This document shows positions 44,966-58,800 of a DNA stretch of 64,000 nucleotides, in pieces. Source of the DNA: Mercurialis annua (taxonomy: Eukaryota; Streptophyta; Magnoliopsida; Malpighiales; Euphorbiaceae); assembly GCF_937616625.2 (NCBI RefSeq), contig NC_065570.1, positions 18,562,046 through 18,626,045 of the forward strand, read 5' to 3'. Made by a program: the position numbers and the translations under genes. Position 1 is the first letter of the stretch; the number at the start of each line of letters is the position of its first letter. Under the pieces are notes generated by a model, which made no database searches, was not told the DNA's origin, and was given only the letters and a program-made list of their open reading frames with translations.

Positions 44966-46801
44966 TGTCACGACCCATTTTCATGAATCGCGACCGGCGC
45001 TAGGGTATGGGTATGGTTGTACCAAAACCCGTAGCTAGCCTTGCGGATAACCAACAAATACATAAGCCTGCAAGAAAACCACTGCACGGGGCAACCGAGA
45101 CTTCTGCCTATTTCTAGCAGTTCATAATTTATAACATTTATTATAAAGTGCTCAGCCAACTCTGAGTCTTAAACATGGCAGAAGTATATATTAACCCAAG
45201 TTAATAAAAGAATGCCAAAATAGCAATAATTCATTAAATAAATTTATAACAAGTATTCGACATAAGACTTCTATTTACTACTGCGGTCTAAGAATAAAAT
45301 CAATTTAATAAACTTTATATAATAAAGTAAAACCTCCGAGGAAATAAAAAATCGGAGAGCAGCTGACTCGCTCATATCATAGCCCTTAATAAATTGGGAA
45401 AACAACGGGGTCAGATATACTAAAATGAGTTCATACCACTATTTACATTTATCAAGTGGAAAATCTTTAAAACCCTTTTAAAACATTTAATATGAACATT
45501 ACATATAATAGTTGGAACCCTAATCCACAATACTAATATAACCATAATCCATTAGGCCTGGTCCCGAGAGCTGAGCTACACCGATTACCGACCACTCTTA
45601 ATTCATGACCAGAGTCGCGAGAGCTGAGCTACACCGAGTTACTCTACTGGGTCCCGAGAGCTAGGCTACCACCGAGTTACCTCCACATATCACCTACCTT
45701 ATCTAGATCAATACCGGTGCGCACGCAGTCCTAATGATGCCCATTAGGTATTAAGTTTCAACTAAAAGCCATAATGGAAAAATAGTTCAAAATTTACATA
45801 CAGTATATATTTATATATTAAAATAACAATTTACTTAATAAAGCGGTAAATAGTAAGTGCAAACTCACTGCTTGCAAATCCACGTGAAAACCTGACAAGT
45901 AACTAAACCTGATCCGACTCTGAAGCACGTGCAGTCGACGGGTCTAAGAAAATATAAATAATAATTAATATCATCCCCGAACTCTAGAGAGTACTGGACA
46001 CCACATACGACTAGCACAGATATCAATCAAGCCAAAGTACAAACCATCATAACGCCATTATACATATATAGTCAAAATGTCAAAGCATAGACCAACGTGG
46101 AGTAATTATACTTACTCGGACTGCCACCAAAGTCATACAACCAGTTAAGTCAAATTGAGTTCCCACATTGAAAACATGACCCGAAAATCCATTTCAGAAA
46201 ACTTAGTTAAATCCTTAAACCAAGTTTAACACCAACATGCACTACTAAAAAACGGTGTTTTATCGACTGATTAAAAATCTGTCGCTAATGCTTTTTACCG
46301 ACGGATTTAGCGAGGATATGAAATCCTTCGCTAAATTGTCATTTAAATTGGCTCAGTTGTACATCGACAGGATTGTCAGTTTGCATGGTGTACACGATTT
46401 AAATCCGTCAATTATTTTTGACGGGAACACTCCCGCCAATTATTTTTGATGGCTTTAGCGACGGATTTAAATCCGTCGCTAATTACCGAGGGATTTAAAT
46501 CCGTCGCTAAGTACCGACGGATTTTAGCGACGGATTTAAATCCGTCGCTAAGTTAAAAAAATAATTGTAAAAATAAATGTTTTATCAAAAAATAATTTAG
46601 GAGAATAATTATTAAAGAAAAAATAATTTTTTTAATTAAATATAATATTATTTAAATATAACATAATTATTTATAAAATATGTAAAAAACATTGTTATTT
46701 ATTTATTCATTAATAATTATTTAAACTAACTATTTAAATAATAAAAAATAATTATCTTAAAATGTGGGAGGAAGTATTTGTTATTTTTAAGTTACATTTA
46801 A

Positions 46802-46807
<6 letters not shown>

Positions 46808-46898
<91 letters not shown>
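46808..46898. repeat. (TA)n microsatellite
   Basis: About 45 TA units in the AT-rich core of the CACTA element. The matching place in copy 1 (about 16252-16270) has only a few TA units, so the tract expanded after duplication. Length may be affected by sequencing or assembly. Confidence 0.95.
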
Positions 46899-46899
<1 letters not shown>

Positions 46900-46937
46900 C
46901 AAGAAGCTGAACTGGTTCAGGTGGAGCTATGCGCGGG

Positions 46938-47006
46938 AGAACTTCAAAGTTAAAGAGCAATGAGTGGGAGAAATGTGAATGATGGTTGACCTACTGGGAA
47001 GTTTGT
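46938..47006 (+). other. 5S rRNA-like segment inside CACTA element, copy 2
   Basis: Duplicate of 16309-16379. GAGAACTTCAAAGTTAA (box A side) is intact, and GATGGTTGACCTACTGGGAA keeps most of the GGATGGGTGACCTCCTGGGAA box C side with a G-to-T change. Here the TGGGAA is closer to 5S than the TAGGAA of copy 1, so each copy preserves different 5S bases. That supports a 5S origin rather than chance. Confidence 0.65.
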
Positions 47007-48491
47007 AAAAATTGCGAGTCACGGGTGTGTGACCGATTAAATAATAATAATTTATTTTTACGATTTAATTTTTTTCATTTTTTTCAATTAGCGACGGATT
47101 TAAATCCGTCGCTAAAATCCGCCAGCAATTTTTGAAAAATCTGTCGCAAATTTTTTGGTCCGTTGCCAAAACATTAGCGACGAGGATGACAAATTTTATG
47201 CTTTTAGCGACGAAAAAATATGTCGCTAAAAGCCAGCATTTTATTAGTGATGGTGAGTCAGCCAAGTTACAACAATTACAAGGCATCTTCTCACAAATAG
47301 GGCGATCCAAGTCTAACCCGAACCAAAAACCAACCAGAGTAAAACCAGAGTTTAATATGTAGAACGTCTTTTGATAAACTATGAAATCCATTTTGAAAAC
47401 AAGAAACTCGATTAGAACTCAATAACAAAAATATCATAATGCTCATAAGGTTCTCGACAAAAGTCCTCAATGGACAAACATGCTCAAACGGCCAACATAA
47501 AATATACAATCACCTTAGCATGCCCTAAACATGCCCAAGCATGATTAACAATAATTTATACATCATACTAACATGCTAACAACAATCTAAATTAATCAAT
47601 AATGTTAAACAACCGAACTAACTTGTTTAAACAATCAAAACATTACATGGCAACAAATTCAACATTTAGCCAAAATCGGCAAAACAAGCCAACCTCAATA
47701 CAACCATGCCATGACACTTTAATGAATCCAATTCATCTCAGAAGCTTAAACCAATTACATTTCCAATTTCAAAACCTCTAACCAAAACATATCAATTGAT
47801 CATGATTATCAAGTCAAATAACAAACAATTTGATATGCTCAAACCAAACTAATCCAACTCTGTCAATTTGATTTTTAATCACCAAACACATGTTAATTCA
47901 ATTATTTACAGCCCTATAACAAAATTAAACTAAAACAATTTATAGCAATCTAATTCTTTAAACAACAATATAATGGCAATGAAATTATGGGAAGCCCTAG
48001 CATTCCACTTTTATGAAATCCATACAACGCATGAACGAATCGAATTCAAGAGAGCATAAACGACTACAACAAATGCCCAACAAGTATTGACAATGAAATT
48101 GATACACTAATAAGAAAACCAAATAAAAACAACCCATATAATTATATGCCACAACAACTAACATTTAAAATTGAATTGTAACAACAACCATCACACCAAC
48201 GATTCGAATTTAAAGGGTAAAGGAAGGATTAATTACCTTAGCAATCCAAAAAAGCAAGGAAAACTCAGAAAAATAGTGGAATAATGGCTACAACAATGAA
48301 AAACCAAAGGACCAATGAATACCCAAACAATTCGATTACATAAACCATGAATTGAATGATGGAATGGATGTTAGAACACTTACCAAGTGTCTTGAGGCAT
48401 CAAAATGTGATTGGGAATCATCTGTAAATGTTTAAAAATCAGATTAGGGTTTGCGGGAACGAGTGTCGGCTGATTTGGTCGAGAAACGAAG

Positions 48492-48640
48492 TTTTTATAA
48501 GCAAACCGGTAATGAACCAGTTCTGCCCAGCAGAACCGGTTATAGAACCGGTTCACTCACTGCCAATGCAGAAATCAGAATGGACCGGACCTACAGCCGG
48601 TTCTACTCAACAGGTCCGGCTATAGGTCTGGTTGATCCGA
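48492..48640 (-). promoter_or_regulatory. LTR promoter with AACCGGTT repeats, 5' LTR copy 2
   Basis: Minus-strand TATA-like CTTATAAAAA at 48501-48492. Upstream on that strand are AACCGGTT motifs (48535-48555) and the GGTCCGG/ACCGGAC pair (48583-48625). One motif present in the 3' LTR (TACGGTCGGTT near 34698) is deleted here. Being in the 5' LTR, this is the copy that would drive transcription of the element. Confidence 0.5.
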
Positions 48641-49030
48641 AAAGGGGTCAAAACGACGATCCGAATGTTCGAATGAAAGATAATCCTCTTAGGTACAACA
48701 TATCCCAAGGACAGCCCGATCCGACGGTTAAATTGAGAGATATGGACGTTTTACTAGAGCATGGCAGTTTTGGAAAACATGCAAACATTGTTTCGATAAC
48801 AATCCGGAAATAAATCAATTAAACATCAAATACTTAAAGGTTCAAGGGGTACACATAAGTCATTCAACATGACACAACCAAGGTACCATATGCTAATTCG
48901 CACATAAATCAATCCGAAAACAAGTAGAAAGCACAACGAGAACATGTCGAAGTGAAAACACAACCAAAGTCCATCACAATCCAAACTTTAAACGGACAAC
49001 TAACCACCAAAACAACTTATAAAAATACGG

Positions 49031-49050
49031 TCCATCACAAACCAAACTTT
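49031..49050. other. 20-bp templated insertion at LTR break
   Basis: TCCATCACAAACCAAACTTT here repeats the sequence at 48969-48988 with one difference. It sits exactly between the truncated LTR end and satellite DNA. This is the type of filler copied from nearby DNA during error-prone end joining. Confidence 0.65.
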
Positions 49051-51123
49051 GGAACGTTTAGATTTGTTTCGTAACGTTTTAAACGTTTGGCTTAAATAGC
49101 TAAAGAGGTGAAACATTAGGATTTATTTTATAACGTTTTAAACGTTTGGCTTAAATAGCAAAAAAGGTGAAATGTTGTTTCGTAACATTTTAAATGTTTG
49201 GATTTGTTTCATAACGTTTTAAACTTTTGGCCGAAATAACAAAAAACGTGAAATTTTTGGATTTATTTCGTAACGTTTTAAATGCTTGGATTTGTTTCAT
49301 AACATTTTAAACATTTGTCATAAATTGCTAAAAAGGTAAAACATTTTGATTGATTTCGTAACATTTTAAACGTTTTGCTTAAATCGCTAAAAAGGTGAAA
49401 TGTTTGGATTTGTTTCGCAACATTTTAAACGTTTTTATTTATTTATTAACATTTTAAACATTTGGATTTGTTTAGTAACGTTTTATACGTTTGGATTTGT
49501 TCGGTAACGTTTTAAACGTTCGGATTTGTTTATTAACGTTTTAAACGTTTGGATTTGTTTCGTAACGTTTTAAACGTTTAGCTTAAATCGCTAAAAAGGT
49601 GAAACGTTACGATTAGTTTTGTAACGTTTTAAACGTTTGGCTTAAATTCGCTAAAAGGGTGAAACGTTTGGATTTGTTTTGTATCGTTTTAAACGTTTCG
49701 CTTAAATAGCTAAAAAGGTGGAACGTTTGGATTTGTTTTGTAACATTTTAAATGTTTTGGTAAAACCGCGAAAAAGATGTAAAGTTTGGATTTGTTTCGT
49801 AATGTTTTAAACGTTTGGATTTGTTTCGTAACGTTTTAAACATTTAAATTTTTTGTAACATATTAAACTATTAGATTGGTTTCGTAACATTTGATATATT
49901 TGGCTTAAATCTATAAAAAGGTGAAACATTAGGATTTGTTTCGTAGCGTTTTAAACGTTTGGCATAAATCGCTAAAAAGTAAAATGTTTGGATTTATTTC
50001 GTAACATTTTAAACGTTTGGATTTGTTTCATTACGTTTGAAACGTTTGGCTTAAATAGCTAAAAAGGTGAAACGTTACGATTTGTTTGGTAACGTTATAA
50101 TGTTTGGTTAAAATCGCTAAAAAGGTGAAATGTTAGGATTTGTTTCTTTACCTTTTAAACGTTTAGCTTAAATCGCTAAAAAGGTGAAACATTTTGTATT
50201 TGTTTCGTAACGTTTTAAATGTTAAGATTTGTTTCGTAACGTTTTAAACGTTTGGTTTAAATAGGTAAAATGGTGAAATGTTAGGATTTGTTTCGTAAAG
50301 TATTAAACGTTTGGCTTAAATCGCTAATAAATGAAACACTAGGATTTGTTTCGTATCGTTTTAAACGTTTGGCTTAAATTGCTAAAAAGGTGAATTGTTT
50401 TGGATTTGTTTCGTAACGATTTAAACATTAGGATTTTGTTTTGTAATGTTTTAAACGTTCTGATTTGTTTCGTAACGTTTTAAACGTTTTGCTTAAATAG
50501 CTAAAAAGGGGATATGTTAGGATTTGTTTCATATCGTCTTAAACGTTTGGATTTGTTTCGTAACGTTTTAAATGTTTGTCTTAAATCACTAAAAAGGTGA
50601 AACGTTAGGAATTGTTTGGTAATAAATGTTTGTCTTAAATCGCTAAAAAGGTGAAACGTTAGGATTTGTTTCATAACGTTTTAAACGTTTGGCTTAAACC
50701 GCTAAAAAGTGGAATGTTAGGATTTGTTTTGTAACGTTTTAAACGTTTAAATTTGTTTCGAAACGTTTTAAACGTGTGGCTTAAATAGCTAAAAAGGTGA
50801 AGCTTTTGGATTTGTTTCGTAACGTTTTAAACGTTAGGTTTAAATAGCTAAAAAGGTGAAACATTTGGATTTGTTTCGTAACATTTTAAACGTTTGGCTT
50901 AGATTACTAACAAGGTGAAACATTTTGGTTTTGTTTCGTAACGGTTTCAACGTTTGGCTTAGATTACTAACAAGGCGAAACGTTTGGATTTGTTTGGTAA
51001 CGTTTTAAACGATTGGCTAAAATAGCTAAAAAAGTGAAACATTTGGATTTGTTTCGTAACATTTTAAACGTTTGGATTAAATCGCAAAAAAGGCAAAGCG
51101 TCTGGATTTGCTGCGTAAGGTTT
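49051..51123. repeat. 59-bp composite satellite array, block 7
   Basis: Satellite between retrotransposon copy 2 and solo LTR A copy 2. The first 125 bp closely repeat the satellite left of the retrotransposon (about 32025-32150). The half-unit run near 49430-49570, followed by GATTAGTTTTG and AAATTCGC variants, is another marker block. From about 50110 it parallels 17211-18225. The closing GGTTT (51119-51123) is the LTR A target site. Confidence 0.95.
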
Positions 51124-51504
51124 TGTAATACCCCGTATTTTTCCGGCGTATTCCGATGAGTTTCCAATAGTATTTTGAGTCATTGCGGATTCGTGGTTAC
51201 GGTTATTATTGCGCATTCATAATTAGTTATTTATTGATAGTTTTATTTTTAAATAATTATTAAATGTCTCATGCATAAAAAATATATTATTGATTTAATT
51301 TAAATTTTATGAATTGATAAAATTAACTCAAACCCCCTTTGCATAAAAACGTGTATTAGTGTAGGGTCATTATTTTTCTTTTCCATGCATTATATGCATT
51401 ATTTCCTTTCTTTAACAGCAACATTAATGAGAAAAAAAATAGTAAAATGAGAATGCCACATCTTATACTAATAGACGCAAATCTTATACAAAACAATTTG
51501 AATA

Positions 51505-53099
<1,595 letters not shown>

Positions 53100-55803
53100 G
53101 AATGTCACCTAGAGATTACTGAACAAATGTAGTTAAGAGTATAATTTTTCCCACAATATCAAAAAAGGTAATTTGGTTCTCGGTGATTTTATCTAGGGCA
53201 CTTTTGTGATATAGGCCTTTTAAACTTTGCAGTTCACCAACAATATACAAAGACCTGTTACCATGCAAAGTCTTTACCTTTTTAAATTCCGTTTTAAACC
53301 CAAATTCATTCCATTCAACCAAACAAACCCTAGCCGACTTCTTCACCGCAAAAGCACTCTGAGAATATTCACCATTTATTCCTCTTATTTGCTTTTGTTA
53401 TTGGTAAGTTTATCATGTCAATTTCATTATATCATTCACAGCTTCTTAGCTCGTTCTCTTTTGTTTTTGCATAGAATTGAGATCCGTTTCTTCGCTGGCT
53501 TAGTACTCATCGTTCTCGTCAATTATACGCTTGAAACTCGCTATTTCGGTACGTTATTCCCTCTGTTATACGTGCCGTTGTTTTGTCGTTGTGAACGATA
53601 TTGTTGGCTGCGATTCTTTTTCATGTTGCTGCCGATAGACCTTGTTCTTTTGTTAGTGTTATTTATGTTGTTTGAGATTAAATCTCATGTGTTTAATAGT
53701 TATTAACTGAATTACATGTAAATCTGATTGATATTTAATGACTTTGTTAAGTGTCTTGAGGTCTGTATATTGTTTGGCTATTGTCAGTTTAATGTTTAAA
53801 TATGTTGGCTTTCTTATCTCCTGTTCATTTGATTTTCTGCAAATGATACTGTGTTCAATATGGGTTTGGTTGTGTGTTGGGCACTGTTGCGATTGAATCA
53901 TTCTTTTGTTAATTTTATTTTTGGCTATTCATGATGGTGGGTTTCTAAATTGAAAATTGGCGGCAGTATTGGGTCTTTTGAATTGTTTGGTTAATTTATG
54001 TTCTAATGATATGAGTCATGTTTTGTATTCATTGGGTATTAATTTCAGCAATATGAAATTGTTTTTAATTGGGTTATAGACATTTGTTTTGTAATTCTTA
54101 TTGGTTGTGTCTTTTTCTTGTTTATTAAAGAGTATTGATTTTATAATGAATTTAAAGCCGGACTCTCAATTATCATTTTAATTTCTAAATTGCTAATTGT
54201 TCTCATTATTTTAAAAGTGAAAATAAAATTAGTTGCGATTATAAAAAAAAAGTGTTTGATAATTATAATCGAAAAATGATATTTATATATTTTTTATATA
54301 ATTATATAATTATTCGGGTAATTATTATTATTTTGAGTATTGGCTTAATGCGCCAATTTGGCTAAATTTTAATTTAGCTTTTAAATTATTCTTAACTAAT
54401 TTTAGTTAAGTAATTGAAGGTAGTTAGTGGTCATTTTACTTAAGCTATTGAGTTTCGTTTTAATTAATGATTATTATTTTATCAAATTATTATTTTTGGA
54501 AATATAAACTATGTTTTATATTTTTGATAAAATATTTGGGTCGGGTTAGACTTGAGTCGCCCGACATGTGAGGTTAGCTTGGTAGTTATCGGTAACTCGG
54601 CTAACCCACTATTTGGAAATTTATACGATTTATTATTTAATAATTATTTAAATAATATTTTTCGAAACAGATTTTAAAGCGGGAACTCAATAGACTTGTT
54701 TGGTTTATGGCATTATAATTAAATTGAATATTGTGTTTGCTTTGTGTAGCTATATCTGACTTATTAATTGTGCTAATCTTATGTGGTGTCTAGTACTCTC
54801 TAGAGTTAGGGTCTGTTTTTAATAATTATTTATAATTGTTTAAACTGGTTGACCATTCGTGCTTCAGAGACGAATCAGGATTAGTTGCTTCCCAGGTTAT
54901 CACGTGGATTATCAAGCTGTGAGTTTGTACTTACTATTTACCACTTTATTAAGTAAATTGTTATATTAATATACAAATATATACTGTACGTATATATTTA
55001 TTATTATGGCTTCTAGTTGGAACATGCTATCTAATGGGCATCATTAGGACTGCGTGTGCACCGGGAATGATCTGGGTAAGGTATATTGTGAAATGTGGTA
55101 ACTCGGTGTTAGCATAGCTCTCGGAACCAGGTAGAGTAACTCGGTGTAGCTCAGCTCTCGGGACTCTGGATATGGTACAAGTGTGGTCGGTGGTAACTCA
55201 GTGTAGCTTAGCTCTTGGGACTAGGCCTGTTGGATTATGGAAATATTTAGTATTGTGAATTAGGGTTCCAACTATTATTCATAATGCTGTTATAAAATAT
55301 TTTAAACGGTTTTAAAGGTTTTTCACTTAATAAATGTGAATAGTAGTATGAACTCATCTCAGTATATCTGACCCCGTTGTTTTCCCAATTTTTCCAGGGT
55401 TATGATTTTGAGAGAGTCAGCTGATCTCTGTTTCTTTACTTTCCTCGGAGGTTCCATTTTATTTTATTAAATCTGTCAAACTATTTTATTCTTAGACCGC
55501 AGTAGTAAACTATAAGTCTTTATTATTATTCTGGTTTGTTATCGGATTGGTCCGACTGGATTATATTTGTTTGGCATGTTATATTGTTTACTCTTTTATA
55601 TATATATGCCATTTTGGAGACTCGTAGTTGGACGAGCATTTATTATATTTATATTGAATATTATGAACGACTAGAACTAGGGTGAAGTCTCGGTTGCCCC
55701 CAAGCATTGGTTTCTTGCAGGTATTTTGTGTTTGTATGTTTTCCATAAGGCGTGATACGGGTTTTGGTACTACATTACCCATACCCTAGCTCAGGTCGCG
55801 ACA

Positions 55804-58800
55804 GGTTTTAAACGTTTGGATTTGTTTCATAACATTTTAAACGTTTGGCTTAAATCGCAAAAAGGTGAAACGTTAGGATTTGTTTCATAACATTTGAAAC
55901 GTTTGGATTTATTTCGTAACGTTTCAAACGTTTCGCATAAATAGATAAAAAGGTGAAACGTTTGAATTTGTTTCGTAACATTTTAAACGTTTGGCTTAAA
56001 TAGCTAAAAAGGTGAAACATTTGGATTTGTTTCGTAATGTTTTAAACGTTTGGCTTAAATCGCTAAAAAGGTGAAACTTTGGGATTGGTTGCGTATCATT
56101 TTAAACGTTTTGTTTAAATAGCTAAAAAGCTGAAACCGTAGGATTTGTTTCGTAACATTTTAAAGGTTTGGTTTAAATAGCTAAAAAGTTTGAACTTTTT
56201 AATTTGTTTCGCAACGTTTTAAACGTTTGGCTTAAATCGCTAAAAAGTTGAAACAATTCGATTTGTTTCGTAACGTTTTAAACATTTGGCTTAAATCGCT
56301 AAAAAGGTGAAACATTTCGATTTGTTTCGCAACATATTAAACATTTGGATTTGTTTCGTAACATTTTAAACGTTTGGCTTAAATCGCAAAAAGGTGAAGC
56401 GTTAGGATTTGTCTCGGAACGTTTTAAACGTTTGGATTAGTTTCGTAACGATTTAAATGTTGCCTTAAATAGCTAAAAGGTGAAACATTTGAATTTGTTT
56501 TGTAACGTTTTAAATGTTTGGCTTAAATCGCTAAAAAGGTGAAACATTTGGATTTGTTTCGTAACGTTTTAAAATTTTGGCTTAAATCGCTAAAAAGGTG
56601 AAACGTTTGGATTTGTTTCGCAACATTTTAAACATTTGGATTTGTTTCGTAACATTTTAAACGTTTGGCTTAAATCGCAAAAAGGTGAAACGTTTAAGAT
56701 TTATTTCGTAATGTTATAAACGTTTGGATTAGTTTCGTAACGTTTTAAACATTTGCCTTAAAAAGCTGAAAAGGTGAAACGTTTGGATTTGTTTTGTAAC
56801 ATTTTAAACCTTTGGCTTAAATCGCCAAAAAAGTGAAACGTTTGGATTTGTTTAGTAACGTTTTAAACGTTTGGCTTAAATAGCTAAAAAGGTGAAACTT
56901 TTGGATTTGTTTCATAACGATTTAAACGTTTGGCTTAAATTGCAAAAAAGGTGAAACATTTGGATTTGTTTCGTAATGTTTTAAACGTTTGGCTTAGATC
57001 GGTAAAAAGGTGAAACGTTTGAATTTGTTGCGTAACATTTTAAACATTTGGATTTGTTTCGTTACATTTTAAACGTTTGGCTTAAATCGCAAAAAGGTGA
57101 AACGTTAGGATTTGTTTCGTAACGTTTTAAACGCTTGGATTTGTTTTGTAACGTTTTAAACGTTTGGCTTAAATAGCTAAAAAGGGGAAACATTTGGATT
57201 TGTTTCGTAACGTTTTTAACATTTTGCTTAAATCGGTAAAAAGGTGAAACATTTGGATTTGTTTCGCAACATTTTAAACGTTTGGATTTAATTTGTAACA
57301 TTTTAAACGTTTGGCTTAAATCGCAAAAAGGAGAAACGTTAGGATTTGTTTCGTAACGTTTTAAACATTTGGCTTAAATAGCTAAATAGGTGAAACAATT
57401 AGATTTGTTTCGTAACGTTTTAAACATTTGGCTTAAATCGCAAAAAAGGTGAAACATTTGGATTTGTTTCGCAACGGTTTTAACGCTTGGATTTGTTTAG
57501 TAACGTTTTAAACGTTTCGGTTTGTTTAGTAACGTTATAAACGTTTGGATTTGTTTTGTAACATTTTAAAAGTTTGGATTTGTTTTGTAACATTTTAAAA
57601 GTTTGGATTTGTTTAGTAACCTTTTAAATGTTTGACTTAAATCGCTAAAAAGGTGAAACGCTAGGATTAGTTTCGTAACGTTTTAAATGTCCGACTTAAA
57701 TTCGCAAAAAAAGTGGAACGTTAGGATTTGTTTTGTAACGTTTTAAATGTTTGGCTTAAATATCTAAAATGGTGAAATGTTTGGATTTTGTTCGTAACGT
57801 TTTAAACGTTTGGCTTAAACCGCTAAAAAGGAGAAACGTTTGGATTTTTTTTCGTAACGTTTTAAACGTTGAGATATGTTTCGTAAGGCTTTAAACATTT
57901 GGATTTTTTTTATAAAGTTTTTGAACATTAGGATTTGTTTTGTAACGTTTTAAACGTTTGGCTGAAATCGCTAAAAAAGTGAAACGTTATAATCTGTTTC
58001 GTAACGTTTTAATCGTTAGGATTTGTTTCGTCACGTTTTAAACGTTTTAATATGTTTCGTAACGTTTTAAACGCTTGGCTTAAATTGCTAAACTAGTGAA
58101 ACATTTGGATTTGTTTCGTAACGTTTTAAATATTTGGCTTAAATAGCTAAAACGATGAAACGTTTGGATTTGTTTCTCATCGTTTTTAACGCTTGGATTT
58201 TTTTAGTAATGTTTTAAACATTTGGATTTGTTTAGTAACGTTTTAAACTTTTGGATTTGTTTCATAACGTTTTAAACGTCTAACTTAAATTCGCTAAAAA
58301 AGTGAAACATTTGGATTTGTTTCGTAACGTTTTAAACGTTTGGCTTAAATAGCAAATATGGAGAACTGTTTAGATTTGGTTCGTATCGTCTTAAACGTTT
58401 GCCTTAAACCGCTAAAAAGGTGAAAACGCTTGGATTTTTTTCGTAACGTTTCAAACGTTTGGACTTTTTTCGTAAGGCTTTAAACGTTTGGATTTTTTTA
58501 TAAACTTTATAACATTTGGACTTGTTTCGTAACGTTTTAAACGTTAGGCTTAAATCGCTAAATAGGTGAAACGTAAAGATTTGTTTCGTAACGTTTTAAA
58601 CGTTTGGCTGAAATCGCTAAAAAAGTGAAACGTTAGAATTTCTTATGTAACGTATTAAATGTTAGGATTTCTTTTGTAACATTTTAAAAGTTTGGATATG
58701 TTTCGTAGCGTTTTATACGTTTGGCTTAAATAGCTAAAAAGGTGAAACATTTGGATTTGTTTCGTAAAGTTTTAAACATTTGGCTTAAATCTCTAAAAAG

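Larger units (their letters stand above)
46240..47249. mobile_element. Nonautonomous CACTA element, copy 2
   Basis: Begins CACTACTAAAAAACGG, ends TTTTATTAGTG, flanked by ATG target duplications (46237-46239 and 47250-47252). Same position and family as 15716-16681, so it is its duplicate. Subterminal GCGACGGATTTAAATCCGTC palindromes are numerous (46455-46550, 47090-47115, 47195-47230). Differences from copy 1: a large TA expansion (46808-46898), altered sequence near 46340-46400, and loss of about 75 bp of the GGGTGACGGG stretch. No protein-coding potential. Confidence 0.92.
32151..49030 (-). mobile_element. Long-LTR retrotransposon (LARD-like), copy 2
   Basis: More complete copy of the element at 7503-17210. 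Complete 3' LTR (32151-35227), internal region (35228-44965) interrupted by a MULE, and a nearly complete 5' LTR (44966-49030) interrupted by a CACTA element. Without these insertions the element would be about 10.5 kb, of which some 6 kb is LTR. Coding capacity is lost in the same way as in copy 1. The right terminus (expected ...TTATTACA) is missing, so no target duplication can be read. Confidence 0.85.
44966..49030 (-). repeat. 5' LTR of retrotransposon copy 2
   Basis: Starts TGTCACGACCC on the + strand and is colinear with 32151-35227 apart from a 1010 bp CACTA insertion at 46240-47249. Lacks only the last few bases (the TTATTACA end). Differences from the 3' LTR are scattered substitutions and small indels of a few per cent by eye. 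Contains the promoter block near 48492-48640. Confidence 0.88.

Noticed and set aside
53227..53706. 159-codon frame in solo LTR A copy 2
   Set aside because: The matching region in copy 1 (about 18727-19190) does not keep a frame of this length, and the product is a low-complexity hydrophobic sequence from T-rich DNA.
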